Assembly: GCA_903772945.1 (NCBI GenBank)
Contig: CAICTM010000479.1
Location: 1-64,000 of the forward strand
Direction of reading: 5' to 3'
DNA from: Seminavis robusta
Taxonomy: Eukaryota; Bacillariophyta; Bacillariophyceae; Naviculales; Naviculaceae
Length of the DNA: 64,000 nucleotides
Position numbers and translations under genes: made by a program. Shown piece after piece: positions 10,823-21,179 of this stretch; the first letter of the stretch is position 1, and every line of letters begins with the position of its first letter. The notes below the pieces were generated by a model. It was not told where the DNA came from. It saw nothing but the letters and a program-made list of their open reading frames with translations, and ran no database searches.

Positions 10823-11152
10823 TTAGTGAGGAGCAATCCTCTGCGCCCTTCTTCGCTGCATCATTTGGTAGCCTCTTCGTCGCTTCTCAGCTAGCTTGGC
10901 CTTGGCTTGCTGTCGTTCCATGACGGTATACTTTTGATCCAACTTGGCAACAGTGGTGGCAATGCCACTGTAAGTGGACTTCTCATCAACTGCCTTTTCC
11001 TCGGCGGCAAAGCGCAAAAAGTCCCTTGGCTTGTAGAAGGATAACTTTATCCTATCAATGGTAATGACTTGATCATCTGCTACAAAAGAGACTGTCTTGG
11101 ACGGCGACAAGGGGGCAGCGTCAATGCTGTTGTGATGATGAGGGCTGCACAT
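10823..11152 (-). CDS. Small hypothetical protein
   Basis: 109 residues from ATG at 11152, single exon. The N-terminal part has SKTVSFVADDQVITIDRI followed by an aromatic-rich KLSFYKPRDFLRF and then a long charged helical region rich in Lys, Arg, Gln and Ala, ending in a basic stretch (EKRRRGYQMMQRRRAQR). The basic-hydrophobic strand, spacer and Tyr/Phe motif resemble short uncharacterised proteins common in diatoms, but that is from memory of the pattern. No signal peptide or membrane segment. A chance ORF cannot be excluded. Confidence 0.5.
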   Translation of the reverse strand: MCSPHHHNSIDAAPLSPSKTVSFVADDQVITIDRIKLSFYKPRDFLRFAAEEKAVDEKSTYSGIATTVAKLDQKYTVMERQQAKAKLAEKRRRGYQMMQRRRAQRIAPH

Positions 11153-12006
11153 TGCTCTTGTTTTGGTGTTTGTTTAAGCTCTGCCGGTACTTGCTGACTA
11201 GCTCTTTGATAGTTAGTTCGAGTGATATTTCAAAAATAAATGTTCAAGGATTTGTGAAATGCTTGGTTGCTACCAACACCGTGCTGTGGATGCGAAGGCA
11301 ATGACCATGAACCACTCACAGGAAATCCTCTGTCTCGCTGGCTTTTGGAGTCGGATGGATGCAATTGGTGGCATCGGGCCCAAAGCGAAAGAAGTCATGG
11401 CACTGCTGGGCGCGTGGCAAAGCACTTTTTGTATTCGCGGTTGTACAGTATTCGCGGTTGTTAAGTCCTTCAGAGATCTATTGTCCCTATATCTTTGGTA
11501 CGGTACATTTTCTACATGAGTCATGGATAATAAAATATACCCAACCAGATTTCATTTGGCCAAGGTGAACTACTATTCGATGGTTATACTGTAGCTATGA
11601 CGGCACAGAGAAAGGCCCTACCAACTTGCACATCCCGGTATCCCGGTAGCTACTTGATCCAGTAAGAGCGGAACTATGGAAGTATCTTGTTCACAATTTG
11701 AGACAAGGATCGATAGCTTGGTAACTACGTTGTTGAAAGCGCAGCCAAAAGGTAGCAACCCAGCAGCCAGCAGCACCCAATGCCAATATATCTATACTGC
11801 ACGCACAAGCTCTGAAAGCAAGAGTTGCCAGTCATCCCTCGGTTCACCTTTAGAACGCGGTATACCCTTGGAAGTCCATTATCCAAGGTGTTGTTGTCGT
11901 TGATGCCATAGTATACCCTCCTTGTCACCGGTATCCATCCTTCCCAACAAGAGTGTATCCAACCTCAAAATTGAGAATATCTTCCATTCCTTTTGAAAAT
12001 CCGACC
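11153..12006. other. Intergenic; no gene seen
   Basis: Divergent promoter space between the minus-strand small gene and the large plus-strand surface gene. Only short ORFs. Confidence 0.45.
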
Positions 12007-15000
12007 ATGACGGTATCATCCTTCCTCTTGCTCCTTCTACCCCTCCTGTCGACTCTTGGCATCTCCACTGCCACGGATAACGCCATTATCCGACAAGCAC
12101 TTCGGCCTCCAGAACACAATGGTCTTGTCGGAAAACTTCGACAGGAATATCGCAAGATCCAACAAGCCGAGACCACTGAAGAAACTGATCATGAAGAACA
12201 TCGCCAACTCATTTCCATGACAACCTTGATGGAAATCGCTTTTGATGTTTCGGCCGCCATGACTGCCAACAATGGCACTCTACCCAATGATGGAGATTTT
12301 GAAGAGTATCTCTGTAAAATGGATACCCTATGGACGCATCATTTGACCGACTCACTCCAAGCCGACGTATTGTACCAAGCCGACTTTGCGGCTTGGACGT
12401 TTGATGAAATCGCTCAAACAGCCACTATCAAACTAGAGTCCAAAGCCAGCGAAATCGATATCGTTACATCCCAACAGGTAAAGGTGGATCCAACGAACCT
12501 CCTCACAGAATTGACCAATGGAATTGACGCCGCCACCCTGACATCGGCCATGGAGGCTGCCCTCAACGATCATGCCTACTTTAACCTGGCAGTTGTCACC
12601 TCGTACCAAGTCACCCTCCAACCAGCATCCACGGGGGATACTTACTTTTCCACTGCCAACTGCGGTGTCTCTCGCATCACTTTCAAGTACGGATTCTTTT
12701 CCGATGTCAACGTTACGAGCCTCAATCCTACCGACAAGGATGTGGAAAACATGCTATGTGAAACGGACGAGTGGTACACGGAATTGCTTACGGAAGATGA
12801 TAATTTGGGTGCTGGCGGCGGAGGCAATGAAGTCTACATGACCTTTGACAAGGTGTCCCTCGTCTTTGATCCCACGCTTGACTTACCCATTGAAGTGGTC
12901 ATGGATACCAAGGCATTCGAGTCGCCCAGTGGAAGACAGATCAGTCCCCTCGATATCATGGAATGGATCCAAGACTCGGACTTTGAAAAGTACGTGGAAA
13001 AGGCCGTCTGGAAGACCAAAGTCAAGGGAGGCAAAGGTTGGTTCAAGGACGTCGACGAGGTGAAGTTCCATGGCACGGTTCGATACGATGATGAAGACCC
13101 CCCCGATGATACCTTCTCCACCGATTGGTGCGTCGAAGGAGAAGTCGTCGAGCCGGAACCAGAAGACGGAGAAGAAAAAGAAGACGAGAAAGACAAGAAC
13201 CTGGCATCCTTTGACTTTTTCTATGGCTTTGAGCCAGGAGAAGAACGGGCTCCCACCGAAGACGAACTAGAAGAATTGATCTGCCAGACAGCTGGATACT
13301 ATGCCCATGCATGGGTGGCCGGAGCCGACGTTCTTGGAGGTGCTGGTGTGGGTGCGGCCATTAAAGATTTTGAGTTTCTCCTGACCAACTGGACCTACGA
13401 TGCGGCGGTGGCAGCTGCGGGCGGCAATGAAAGCACTCCCCTGTCCGTGACCATCCAAGTCAAGGCCAAGAATGAGTTGGGGAACCATATTGGTCCAGGA
13501 CTGGTCATGGCAGAAATGACTAGAATCAATGTCAAGACGTACATCAAGGAGTATGTGTGGAAGACGGAGCCTGTCAATGAGACTAATCTGTTCTTCCATG
13601 CCACCCAGGTTGACTACCATGGCGCCATGCGTCCTGCGTATGATATGGAAAGTGATGGGGATGTCTTCTCATCCAAGTCCTGTCCTCAATTCGACCATGA
13701 CAACTTGTTGGGAGGCAACCGCACCCACAAGTTCAAGCCTGGCAATCATAGCCAAAGTGACGATGGCAACAGCACTAGCGTTGACTCGGAGGACGACGGT
13801 GGCAACCATACCAGGCCTGATGGGCACAATGGTACTCACCGAGGAGCCTCGATCTCGTTTGACTCTGAAGATGGCAACCACACGCGACCTGATCGCTCGA
13901 ACAGCACAGACTCGATTGATGATGGCAACCGCACACGTTCTAGCGACGATGGCAACCGCACAAAGCATGACAAAGGCAAGGGCGAAGGTAAAGGCAAGGG
14001 AGAAGGCAAAGGAAGTAACAGGAATGGCAATGGCGAAGACAATGGATATGACAAGGGGAAAAAGAAGTGCAAGGGCAAGGATAAAGACAAGGATAAGGAC
14101 AAGGACGATGATAAGGAAGAAAATTTGGCCATCTTTGACTTCGAGGTGGGCTTCAAGGCTGGAGAAGAGCGATTGCCCACGGATGAAGAATTCGAAGCAA
14201 TGTTCTGTCAAATGGTCCACTACTACGATGGCCTATGGTCGAGTTCAGATTCTCTTATTGAGCACTTTGAGTTCTTGGTAACGGATTGGAAGTATACGGA
14301 AGGTGCCAGTTCTCCACTGAACTTGACAATTGCGGTCAAGGCAGAAGACGAGTCCGATTCAGAGATTTTCCCCGCCGATGTCTTGGATGAAATGGATGCA
14401 GCGGATATTGAGGCTCTTATTGGAACGTACATGTGGGAAACCCCTCCTGCCTCCGAGAGCAATGTCTTCTGGTGGACAGAGGTTGTGGACTATTATGCTA
14501 GACCCCGAAAATTCAAGAAAAGCAATGGGGTAAAGTTGTCCAGCAAGTCCTGCTTCGGAGACGAAGAATCTGACTATTTGGACTTGGACGATGAAAACTG
14601 CACCAGCTCGGATGACGGCAACCGCACAAGCTCGGATGATGGCAACCGCACAAGCTCGGATGAAGGACCAAACAGACTTGGTGATAAACCTTTTGGCTCT
14701 GATGATGGCAATAGCACCAGTTCTGACGATGGCAATAGCACCAGCTCTGATGAAGGCAAGCCCAGACCAGAACCGAGTAGGAAACCTGACGTGGGAGACA
14801 TGGGATTTAAAGACCTTGCCACTTTTTACTACGATTACAGTTTCTTCGATGGAGATGGTCGAGAGCCCACTCTTGAAGAAATGGAGTCAATGATATGTGA
14901 GACAGCCTACTACTTCGACGATGAATGGAACAGCACAGGAGGCATCATTGACAAGTTTGATTTCCTCGTCAGCGACTGGACTTACGCCAGTGATGCTGAT

Positions 15001-16815
15001 TGGCCTCTCTCGTTGACCTTCCAGGTACGGGCAAAGGACGAAGACGACCATTTCCTTAAGCCTGGGGAGGTGTTGACTGAGATGACAGTAATTGACGTCG
15101 CACACTACCTTAAAGAATACGTGCAACAAACGCCTCCGGTATCCAAAAATAATGTTTTCAAACATACCGAGCGGGCAAAATATCACGGAACTATCGAACC
15201 CAACTTTGGAGCTGATGCGGTTATTTTCACATCGAAATCCTGTCCGCGTTTTGCCGTCGATGAGGAAGATTCCTTGGATGATGGAAACTCCACCACGCCA
15301 GAAGGAAACATGACTGAAGTCACCATCAACACAACTTTCCTTATCTCTACTCCGAAGGGAACTCCTCTCAACGAGAGCGACATCGATGCAGCCTTTGGTG
15401 CTCTCGTCGAGGGTATCGCCCAGGTGGTCTCAGGTGGTGCTGCTGGAGGGTCGGGTGGCGGTGCTGCTGGCCGATTCTTGCGAGGAAGGAGAACCCAGGT
15501 TGAAACCACAGGCGTTGTGGATACAGAAACAGCTTCATTGGATTCTATCACTCCTATCGAGTGTCCAGAACAACCCAGCGCAGACAACCTAGACTGCTAT
15601 CAGGGTGCTGCGAGTTATCAAGTCTCTGTTCCAGCCGGCTCTGACCCTGAAGTAGTGGCTGATACGTTTACCGAAGCCACCGAAGCTTACATCGAGTCTG
15701 GTGGTTTGAACAGTGAATTGAAGGCAATCAACCCAGACTCTTCGGCCGTGATTACGGCAGATCCCTCTTCACCCATCTCCACAGTGACTACTCCACCTGT
15801 CAACGACCTAATCGAGGACGAAGGAGTCACAGAGGGCGAAGGAGGCGAAGAGGAAAAGAAGGATGGGGGGCTCAGCCCAGCAGCGACCGCAATTCTGATT
15901 GTTGTGGTTGTGCTTCTCTTCTTGATGAACGTCGGTCTTGGACTGTACTATTGCTACAAAGACAAGCTGTTGTTCTTTGCCGACAGAGAAGATTCTGGCT
16001 CGCAAGCTGACGAGGTTCGGAACAAGAGCATTCGGTCTCAGGATTTCGATGACGAGATCCTGGGAACAGAAGTGTTGACAGATGGCGGCGACCACCAGGA
16101 AACCATTGACGACGATGTGGATGCCATGGCAGAAGAGGCAAGAGTTGGTGGAGAAGAAGTAGACCAGGAAGAACCTGTGGAAGAAGCCGAAGTCCAACCC
16201 GATGATGTTGCTGAAGATGAAGTGAAGGATGGTGAACCCGATACCATGGAGCGTGATGCAACACCATCGGGCACGGACGAAGCTGTGCCTGATGAAGCAC
16301 CAGCAGCCACGGAAGAAGCTGTCGCTGAACAGGGTGATGAAGCACCAGCAGAGACCGAAGATGCTGTTGCTGAACAGAGTGATGAAGAACTAGCAGCCAC
16401 CGAAGAGACTGTGGCTGAGGGCGATGAAGCACCAGCAGCCACCGAAGAAGCTGCGGAGGGTGACGAATTACCAGCAACCGACGAAGGAGCTGAGACTGAA
16501 AAGGTTGATGAAGCACCCGCAGCCGACGAAGAAGCTGAGACTGAAAATGGCGAGGAAACACCAGCAGCTACCGAAGAAGCTGTGGCTGACGAGGGAGACG
16601 AAGCGCCAGCGACTGACGAAGGAGCTGAGACTGAAAAGTCTGACGAAGCACCAGCAGCCGATGAAGGAGCTGTGAAGGAGGAAGGTGACGAAGCACCGGC
16701 AGCCACTGAAGAAGCTGTGGCTGAGGGCGATGAAGCACCAGCAGCCACCGAAGAAGAGGCAACCACCGAAGAAGGAAAGCCTACAGAGGCAACATCCGAA
16801 AGCGAAACAAAGTAA
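12007..16815 (+). CDS. Giant type I membrane surface protein with five ectodomain repeat modules and Glu/Ala-rich tail repeats
   Basis: 1602 residues, single exon. The start is set at the ATG at 12007 because it opens a signal peptide (TVSSFLLLLLPLLSTLGIS); an in-frame ATG 18 codons earlier adds a non-hydrophobic leader. Five modules lie at about 70-218, 219-376, 396-561, 706-849 and 934-1081. Modules 3-5 are most alike: an F-D-F strand, GEER-PT-E/D, an ICQT/FCQM/ICET motif, FEFLVTDW, PL-x-LT and a Trp-x-T-P motif, closing with SSKSCP. Linkers after modules 3 and 4 are packed with N-glycosylation sequons in DDGNRTSS-like repeats and a Lys/Asp/Gly-rich run. Then come an RFLRGRR site, a two-Cys membrane-proximal module (about 1180-1265), a transmembrane helix at about 1291-1315, and an acidic tail with about 11 copies of a DEAPAATEEAVAEG-like unit (about 1420-1594). 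Paralogous to the gene at 5206. Function unknown; a surface or wall-associated role is inferred. Confidence 0.92.
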   Translation: MTVSSFLLLLLPLLSTLGISTATDNAIIRQALRPPEHNGLVGKLRQEYRKIQQAETTEETDHEEHRQLISMTTLMEIAFDVSAAMTANNGTLPNDGDFEEYLCKMDTLWTHHLTDSLQADVLYQADFAAWTFDEIAQTATIKLESKASEIDIVTSQQVKVDPTNLLTELTNGIDAATLTSAMEAALNDHAYFNLAVVTSYQVTLQPASTGDTYFSTANCGVSRITFKYGFFSDVNVTSLNPTDKDVENMLCETDEWYTELLTEDDNLGAGGGGNEVYMTFDKVSLVFDPTLDLPIEVVMDTKAFESPSGRQISPLDIMEWIQDSDFEKYVEKAVWKTKVKGGKGWFKDVDEVKFHGTVRYDDEDPPDDTFSTDWCVEGEVVEPEPEDGEEKEDEKDKNLASFDFFYGFEPGEERAPTEDELEELICQTAGYYAHAWVAGADVLGGAGVGAAIKDFEFLLTNWTYDAAVAAAGGNESTPLSVTIQVKAKNELGNHIGPGLVMAEMTRINVKTYIKEYVWKTEPVNETNLFFHATQVDYHGAMRPAYDMESDGDVFSSKSCPQFDHDNLLGGNRTHKFKPGNHSQSDDGNSTSVDSEDDGGNHTRPDGHNGTHRGASISFDSEDGNHTRPDRSNSTDSIDDGNRTRSSDDGNRTKHDKGKGEGKGKGEGKGSNRNGNGEDNGYDKGKKKCKGKDKDKDKDKDDDKEENLAIFDFEVGFKAGEERLPTDEEFEAMFCQMVHYYDGLWSSSDSLIEHFEFLVTDWKYTEGASSPLNLTIAVKAEDESDSEIFPADVLDEMDAADIEALIGTYMWETPPASESNVFWWTEVVDYYARPRKFKKSNGVKLSSKSCFGDEESDYLDLDDENCTSSDDGNRTSSDDGNRTSSDEGPNRLGDKPFGSDDGNSTSSDDGNSTSSDEGKPRPEPSRKPDVGDMGFKDLATFYYDYSFFDGDGREPTLEEMESMICETAYYFDDEWNSTGGIIDKFDFLVSDWTYASDADWPLSLTFQVRAKDEDDHFLKPGEVLTEMTVIDVAHYLKEYVQQTPPVSKNNVFKHTERAKYHGTIEPNFGADAVIFTSKSCPRFAVDEEDSLDDGNSTTPEGNMTEVTINTTFLISTPKGTPLNESDIDAAFGALVEGIAQVVSGGAAGGSGGGAAGRFLRGRRTQVETTGVVDTETASLDSITPIECPEQPSADNLDCYQGAASYQVSVPAGSDPEVVADTFTEATEAYIESGGLNSELKAINPDSSAVITADPSSPISTVTTPPVNDLIEDEGVTEGEGGEEEKKDGGLSPAATAILIVVVVLLFLMNVGLGLYYCYKDKLLFFADREDSGSQADEVRNKSIRSQDFDDEILGTEVLTDGGDHQETIDDDVDAMAEEARVGGEEVDQEEPVEEAEVQPDDVAEDEVKDGEPDTMERDATPSGTDEAVPDEAPAATEEAVAEQGDEAPAETEDAVAEQSDEELAATEETVAEGDEAPAATEEAAEGDELPATDEGAETEKVDEAPAADEEAETENGEETPAATEEAVADEGDEAPATDEGAETEKSDEAPAADEGAVKEEGDEAPAATEEAVAEGDEAPAATEEEATTEEGKPTEATSESETK

Positions 16816-17332
16816 GCTGTTGATCTGTAAGTAGCAGCTTGCTAGGATTTTGACCAAGGAGAGACGAGAGGACATGGAAAGGAGTGACTGAGTCCGCCAA
16901 TGTAAATTTCCATATTAGATTGATGAATTTTCAGACTTCGTTTTTTTATGGATGCCGCCGCGTACGGTTTCTTGTAGGAAGCTGCTCAGCATGCAAATTG
17001 CGTGCAGCAGCTGAAGCCGAGACATTGATAGAACGGCAATCAGGAGGAGTGATAGCAGGAAGGTGAGATTGCCTACCCCAACCTGGCTAGCTAGTTCAGT
17101 CGATCATGTATGTTCTGCTATGGACTCTAGGTTTCAGTTCAATCAACGCATAAAATATTTAGAAGCTTGGTTTTTGTACATCAAGTAAACATGCAAAATG
17201 CAAAATGCAATCCATGGCCACACGGCCGTTCCTTGCACTCGTTCTTTTGCAGCCTCAACAGAGCAAGCATCTGTTGCCTACTGCTGTTGTCAGCCATCAG
17301 CCATCGTAGCAGTACCGGTAGCATCATGATAG
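16816..17332. other. Intergenic; no gene seen
   Basis: Space between two convergent genes, with one CTAGCTAG word cluster near 17085. No coding signal. Confidence 0.5.
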
Positions 17333-18478
17333 CTATAGCATTGCTATCAAGAGCGAAGGATTGTGTGCCAACCAATAATTGGTGACATGTACATGATCCT
17401 TGGACGCCACCAAGGCTTGCACCCACTCCTCATGTGTGGCATTGTCGTTTTGTTTGTCATTGTCAAAGCTCATCAGATGCCCCCTTCCAAATTTGTTGGC
17501 GAGGAGATACAAGTCAATTTCCAAGTCCTTGTCGACCCATGTATCATACCAGAGGTGTGTGAGGTGCGTGTTGTCTTTCAAGACGGTGGCAGTCTTTTGC
17601 AAAAAGTGATTGGACAACAACCCAGTGCTGCTACCACCGTGCAAGCGCAGCTCTTGGAGGCCACGATTGCTGGTTAGAGCGCCAATCAGTGGCAACCAAA
17701 TTTCGCCTCCGCCCATCCAGGGAACCGTCAATCGTTGCAAAGTATGATTCTGTGTGAGCATGCGTGCCATGGCACTGACGACCACCACGGGCAAGGTTTC
17801 GTAGACCGCCAGCTGCAACGACAGTTCCTTTAGATTGGAGTCTTCGCCAATTGCATTCATCATGGCGACCAATTGGGGTATCATTCCCACTTCTCCCAAG
17901 TCTCCCAATTCCAAGCGTTCCAAGGATACTGATTGGCAGACAGCCATCAAGGCATGAATAGCTTCTCCTTCATGTTGTTGACTCATCATGGTTCCGTCTA
18001 GTTGTACCTGTTTCAAATGGGGCATGCGTGACAATGCTTGGATCAGAACATGGACTGGACGGCAAGTGCATCGCATCAAGGACACCTTGTGGAGGGTAGG
18101 ATGCGCCTTGAGTAGTTCTGCCATTTCGTAAGGGCTCTGCTGTCCCAGACCAATGTCATGCAACTGCAGTGATTCCAATTGGACAGCCTTGCGCAGTAGG
18201 ACGGTAAGCGCAGCTACGGGAAAGCGACGGTTGTGAGGACCCCCCGAAATGGTAATCTCCTTCAGATGGGGTAAAGCTGCGACAGTCTCCAAGAGTGATA
18301 TCAGCAAGGGTTCTTGTTGTGGTTGTCTTCGGTTGTTGTCAATCATCAGGTGAAGCCATTCCGCATTTTGTTGATGGGTATCTTCTTGGAGCTGTTTGGT
18401 GAGCTCGAGGGTATCCTGATCATTCCCCGTAAAGCAATTGTAGTGAGTTTTTGCTTCTATTGTTAAGCACTCCATCAT
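17333..18478 (-). CDS. Leucine-rich-repeat (RNI-like) protein
   Basis: 381 residues from ATG at 18478 (two consecutive Met codons), single exon. From about residue 70 to 310 there are irregular LRRs of about 27-30 residues with motifs such as LPHLKEITISG, AVQLESLQLHDIGL, MPHLKQVQLDG, VSLERLELGDLG, NSNLKELSLQL and RGLQELRLHGG. This is the ribonuclease-inhibitor-like type: a strand followed by a helix with AL/LL. No signal peptide, kinase, NB-ARC or membrane segment, so a cytosolic protein-binding role is likely. The partner cannot be deduced. The last 60 residues are non-repeat. Confidence 0.85.
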   Translation of the reverse strand: MMECLTIEAKTHYNCFTGNDQDTLELTKQLQEDTHQQNAEWLHLMIDNNRRQPQQEPLLISLLETVAALPHLKEITISGGPHNRRFPVAALTVLLRKAVQLESLQLHDIGLGQQSPYEMAELLKAHPTLHKVSLMRCTCRPVHVLIQALSRMPHLKQVQLDGTMMSQQHEGEAIHALMAVCQSVSLERLELGDLGEVGMIPQLVAMMNAIGEDSNLKELSLQLAVYETLPVVVVSAMARMLTQNHTLQRLTVPWMGGGEIWLPLIGALTSNRGLQELRLHGGSSTGLLSNHFLQKTATVLKDNTHLTHLWYDTWVDKDLEIDLYLLANKFGRGHLMSFDNDKQNDNATHEEWVQALVASKDHVHVTNYWLAHNPSLLIAML

Positions 18479-19667
18479 GGTTGTCTGTATTTTAGTGTTG
18501 TCTTTTGATTATTCGTAGTCTAGTGTGTGTGTTCTTTCAGTATTGTTTGTTTTTATGGTTGCTACCTTGCCGAACTTCTGCTTCTATCCACACGAGTGAG
18601 AACTGGAAAGAAAATCGGAACAGGAAGCAACTCTCATCTATGCATAAAAGATACTGGTGTCAGCTTGGAGTAGCCCAGCCACAAGCCTTTGGCTGATGGG
18701 AAGGCAATAGCTTTCATCCGAACGACCTCAACCGGCATGATCCGTATCCAAGGTGTCAACAGCCTGTGATGGGAAGAGTCAAGAAAAATGATGCTTCGTT
18801 TCTCTTTTTGGAAGGAAGAGGCCTTTATCAAGGCATGCTGTCTTCGCGTCGCCCCATTGGTGGAGTGACAGTCGTCAGGGCAGGGTTGCATGACGCATGT
18901 CTCAACCAGGTGGAAGCGAACAGCGAACGTTCCAATTCGGCCAAATCAGGATCGAGCCACCGATTGGACCGTGGGAAACAACACCGTGGAAGTTTGCCGA
19001 GGTCTTGAAAATCAAACGCTGTGACTGTCGACTTTCAAGTTCCCTTTTAAGTAGCTAGCCATTGTCAACCTCTTATTCTATGGGCACCGTTGTTATGCTT
19101 CAGGCGTTGTCTATGATGCCGCTGGAGAAGTTTTTTCCTCCCTCGCCCTCAGTTGTGGCCATTTATTTCATCAAAAACCTCTGTCTCCGCAGGGACATGT
19201 TCATTAGAAGCCACAGCTTGGTTAGTTTTGGTCGAAGATGCGTGATTAGCAATGCCGTCAGGCTGCCGGGGAAGGATCATCCTCCGTCATAGTTGTTTCC
19301 TTGATGGTTGCTGCTGGTGTTTCACCTATCGTATCGGCGGTTGTTACCGTGCCAGGTACCTTGATGCCGATAAGATAGGCTTTTGCTATGCATGCATGCA
19401 TTGAAGACTTCCAGATCTCTCAAAATCCCGGCTTTCAATCTACACTATTTTGTGTGGGTATACTAATATACCTGAATCTTCATCATTTCATGACCAAATT
19501 CAATCCCTCTTGTTCTGCAAAGCCACCGTGACACTTCCTATTGCAGCAAGACGCCTCGACTGCACTAACACTAATGAAACAAATGGCTGGCTACTACTCT
19601 ATGGAAATTGCCATTATAAAGATTTTGTTGTTGTTGTTGTTTTAGTGGTGGATGCAACCAGATCGCA
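18479..19667. other. Intergenic; no gene seen
   Basis: No ORF here has a recognisable feature on either strand. A GTTGTTGTT run lies just before the 3' end of the ankyrin gene at about 19625-19640. Confidence 0.45.
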
Positions 19668-21179
19668 CTATAATCGATAGCTAACTTCATTTTGAGACCC
19701 AGGGCAGCCATTGTCGCGTAGCCACTGGATCATCTCACTTTTGATCATTTCGCAATTGAAATACATGCATGCTTCTTCATATGTCCTTTCATTCCATGGA
19801 CAATCATTTTCACGAGCCCACTTGAGCACATCAAGGCGACCTCTTCGAGCAGCATATGAGCATGTCTCTTCGTTCCATGGACAACCATTTTCACGAGCCC
19901 ATTTTAAAAACTCCAACTGTCCACACAGAGCAGCATGTGAGCATGTCCGCTCATCCCACGGACAACCATTTTCTCTCAACCAAATCACAATTTCAAAACG
20001 TCCACCATAAGCAGCACTTGCGCATGCATATTCATCCAATGGACAATCATTTGCATGCAGCCATTGGAGAATTTCCAAATGTCCACCTTCTGCAGCACGA
20101 CAACCTGTCTCTTCTGCACCAAATGGACATCCATTTTCATAAGCCCACTTTAAAATTTCCAAATGACCACCTAGAGCAGCCATGCAGCATGTCCTTTCAT
20201 TAATTGGGCAATCCTTTTCAAGAGCCCACTTCAGAATTTCCAAATGTCCATTTAGGGCAGCCCCCCGACATGTCTCTTCATTCCACGGACAGCCATTCGC
20301 ATACAGCCATTGGAGAGTTTCCAAATGTCCATTCTTAGCAGCTCCAGCACATGTCTCTTCGTTCCATGGACAAGCATTTTCGCGGGCCCACTTTAGAATT
20401 TCCAAATGTCCGTTTTCAGCAGCACATAAACAAGTCCACTCATTCCATGGACATCCATTTGCTCTTAACCATTGGATCATTTCTAAATGACCACCTAGAG
20501 CAGCCATGCAGCATGTTCTCACATCCCACGGAAATCCTTTCTGTCGAGCCCATTTCATGACCATAATATTTCCAATTTTGGCAATGACATTGCAAACATT
20601 ATCACGATCAGGTTTTTTGTTGCTGGAATTATCCTTGAGCCAGTATTCTGCACGTGGCAGGTTACAGAATGTTTCACTGCAAAGAGTGTCGGTGACTTCA
20701 GGCGAGCGAGCTCTAAAGCCGATAGAATTTGGGCGTGTCCCCGGCGTGTCGGTAACCTTTCTTGGATTTTTCTTGAGTTCACTTTTGCAGTGCTCTCTGT
20801 AAAGCTTGTTGATTCTTTTGTTGACAGGCCCTACAAAGGCGTACTGTCCAACACCAACAAACGATAGAATCTGGCCACTCCAAATCAAGTCATCCGCAAA
20901 CAGAAGAGGGGACTCTGTAGTGCCGGTACCCGTACCTTTATCGTTAGTCTTCGTATTACTATTCATAGCGCACACAGTTACTAATAGTTGGTTGTACTGA
21001 GATTCAATTTTATGATTTGTGGTTGTGGCAAGGTCAGTTATCAACTCCAGGCTACCATTGGAGGTACCGGTGGGTTGGAGCTGTTTTGTCTTGGATGCTA
21101 CTGTTCTTTTTGAAGTGCCACGCGGTGTGTTCCGCTCATCTTGCAGCTTTGCAGGATCTTTCATTTTAGCCTTAACCAT
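19668..21179 (-). CDS. Ankyrin-repeat protein with Cys-Pro-Trp signature
   Basis: 503 residues from ATG at 21179, single exon. Residues 1-90 are basic and low in structure. Residues of about 95-130 (DLIWSGQILSFVGVGQYAFV and onward) form an F-box-like helical pair of the sort that precedes ankyrin arrays in many stramenopile proteins. From about 195 to the end there are 11 units of about 33 residues ending in variants of KWARENGCPWNEET or QWLRANGCPWDERT, with the ankyrin core GHLEILKWA. The units alternate loosely between KWA and QWL forms. No signal peptide. Likely an adaptor for protein-protein contacts. The start lies 110 bases from the divergent TRAPPC2L start, so the two probably share a promoter region. 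A downstream Met at about residue 70 is an alternative start. Confidence 0.88.
   Translation of the reverse strand: MVKAKMKDPAKLQDERNTPRGTSKRTVASKTKQLQPTGTSNGSLELITDLATTTNHKIESQYNQLLVTVCAMNSNTKTNDKGTGTGTTESPLLFADDLIWSGQILSFVGVGQYAFVGPVNKRINKLYREHCKSELKKNPRKVTDTPGTRPNSIGFRARSPEVTDTLCSETFCNLPRAEYWLKDNSSNKKPDRDNVCNVIAKIGNIMVMKWARQKGFPWDVRTCCMAALGGHLEMIQWLRANGCPWNEWTCLCAAENGHLEILKWARENACPWNEETCAGAAKNGHLETLQWLYANGCPWNEETCRGAALNGHLEILKWALEKDCPINERTCCMAALGGHLEILKWAYENGCPFGAEETGCRAAEGGHLEILQWLHANDCPLDEYACASAAYGGRFEIVIWLRENGCPWDERTCSHAALCGQLEFLKWARENGCPWNEETCSYAARRGRLDVLKWARENDCPWNERTYEEACMYFNCEMIKSEMIQWLRDNGCPGSQNEVSYRL

Noticed and set aside
13529-14281. 250-residue plus ORF in another frame
   Set aside because: Shadow of the repetitive Asp/Gly/Asn linker DNA of the 1602-residue gene.
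15872-16766. Several long minus ORFs over the Glu/Ala tail repeats
   Set aside because: Antisense to the tandem repeat; repeats keep all frames open. The plus frame continues from a signal peptide and membrane protein.
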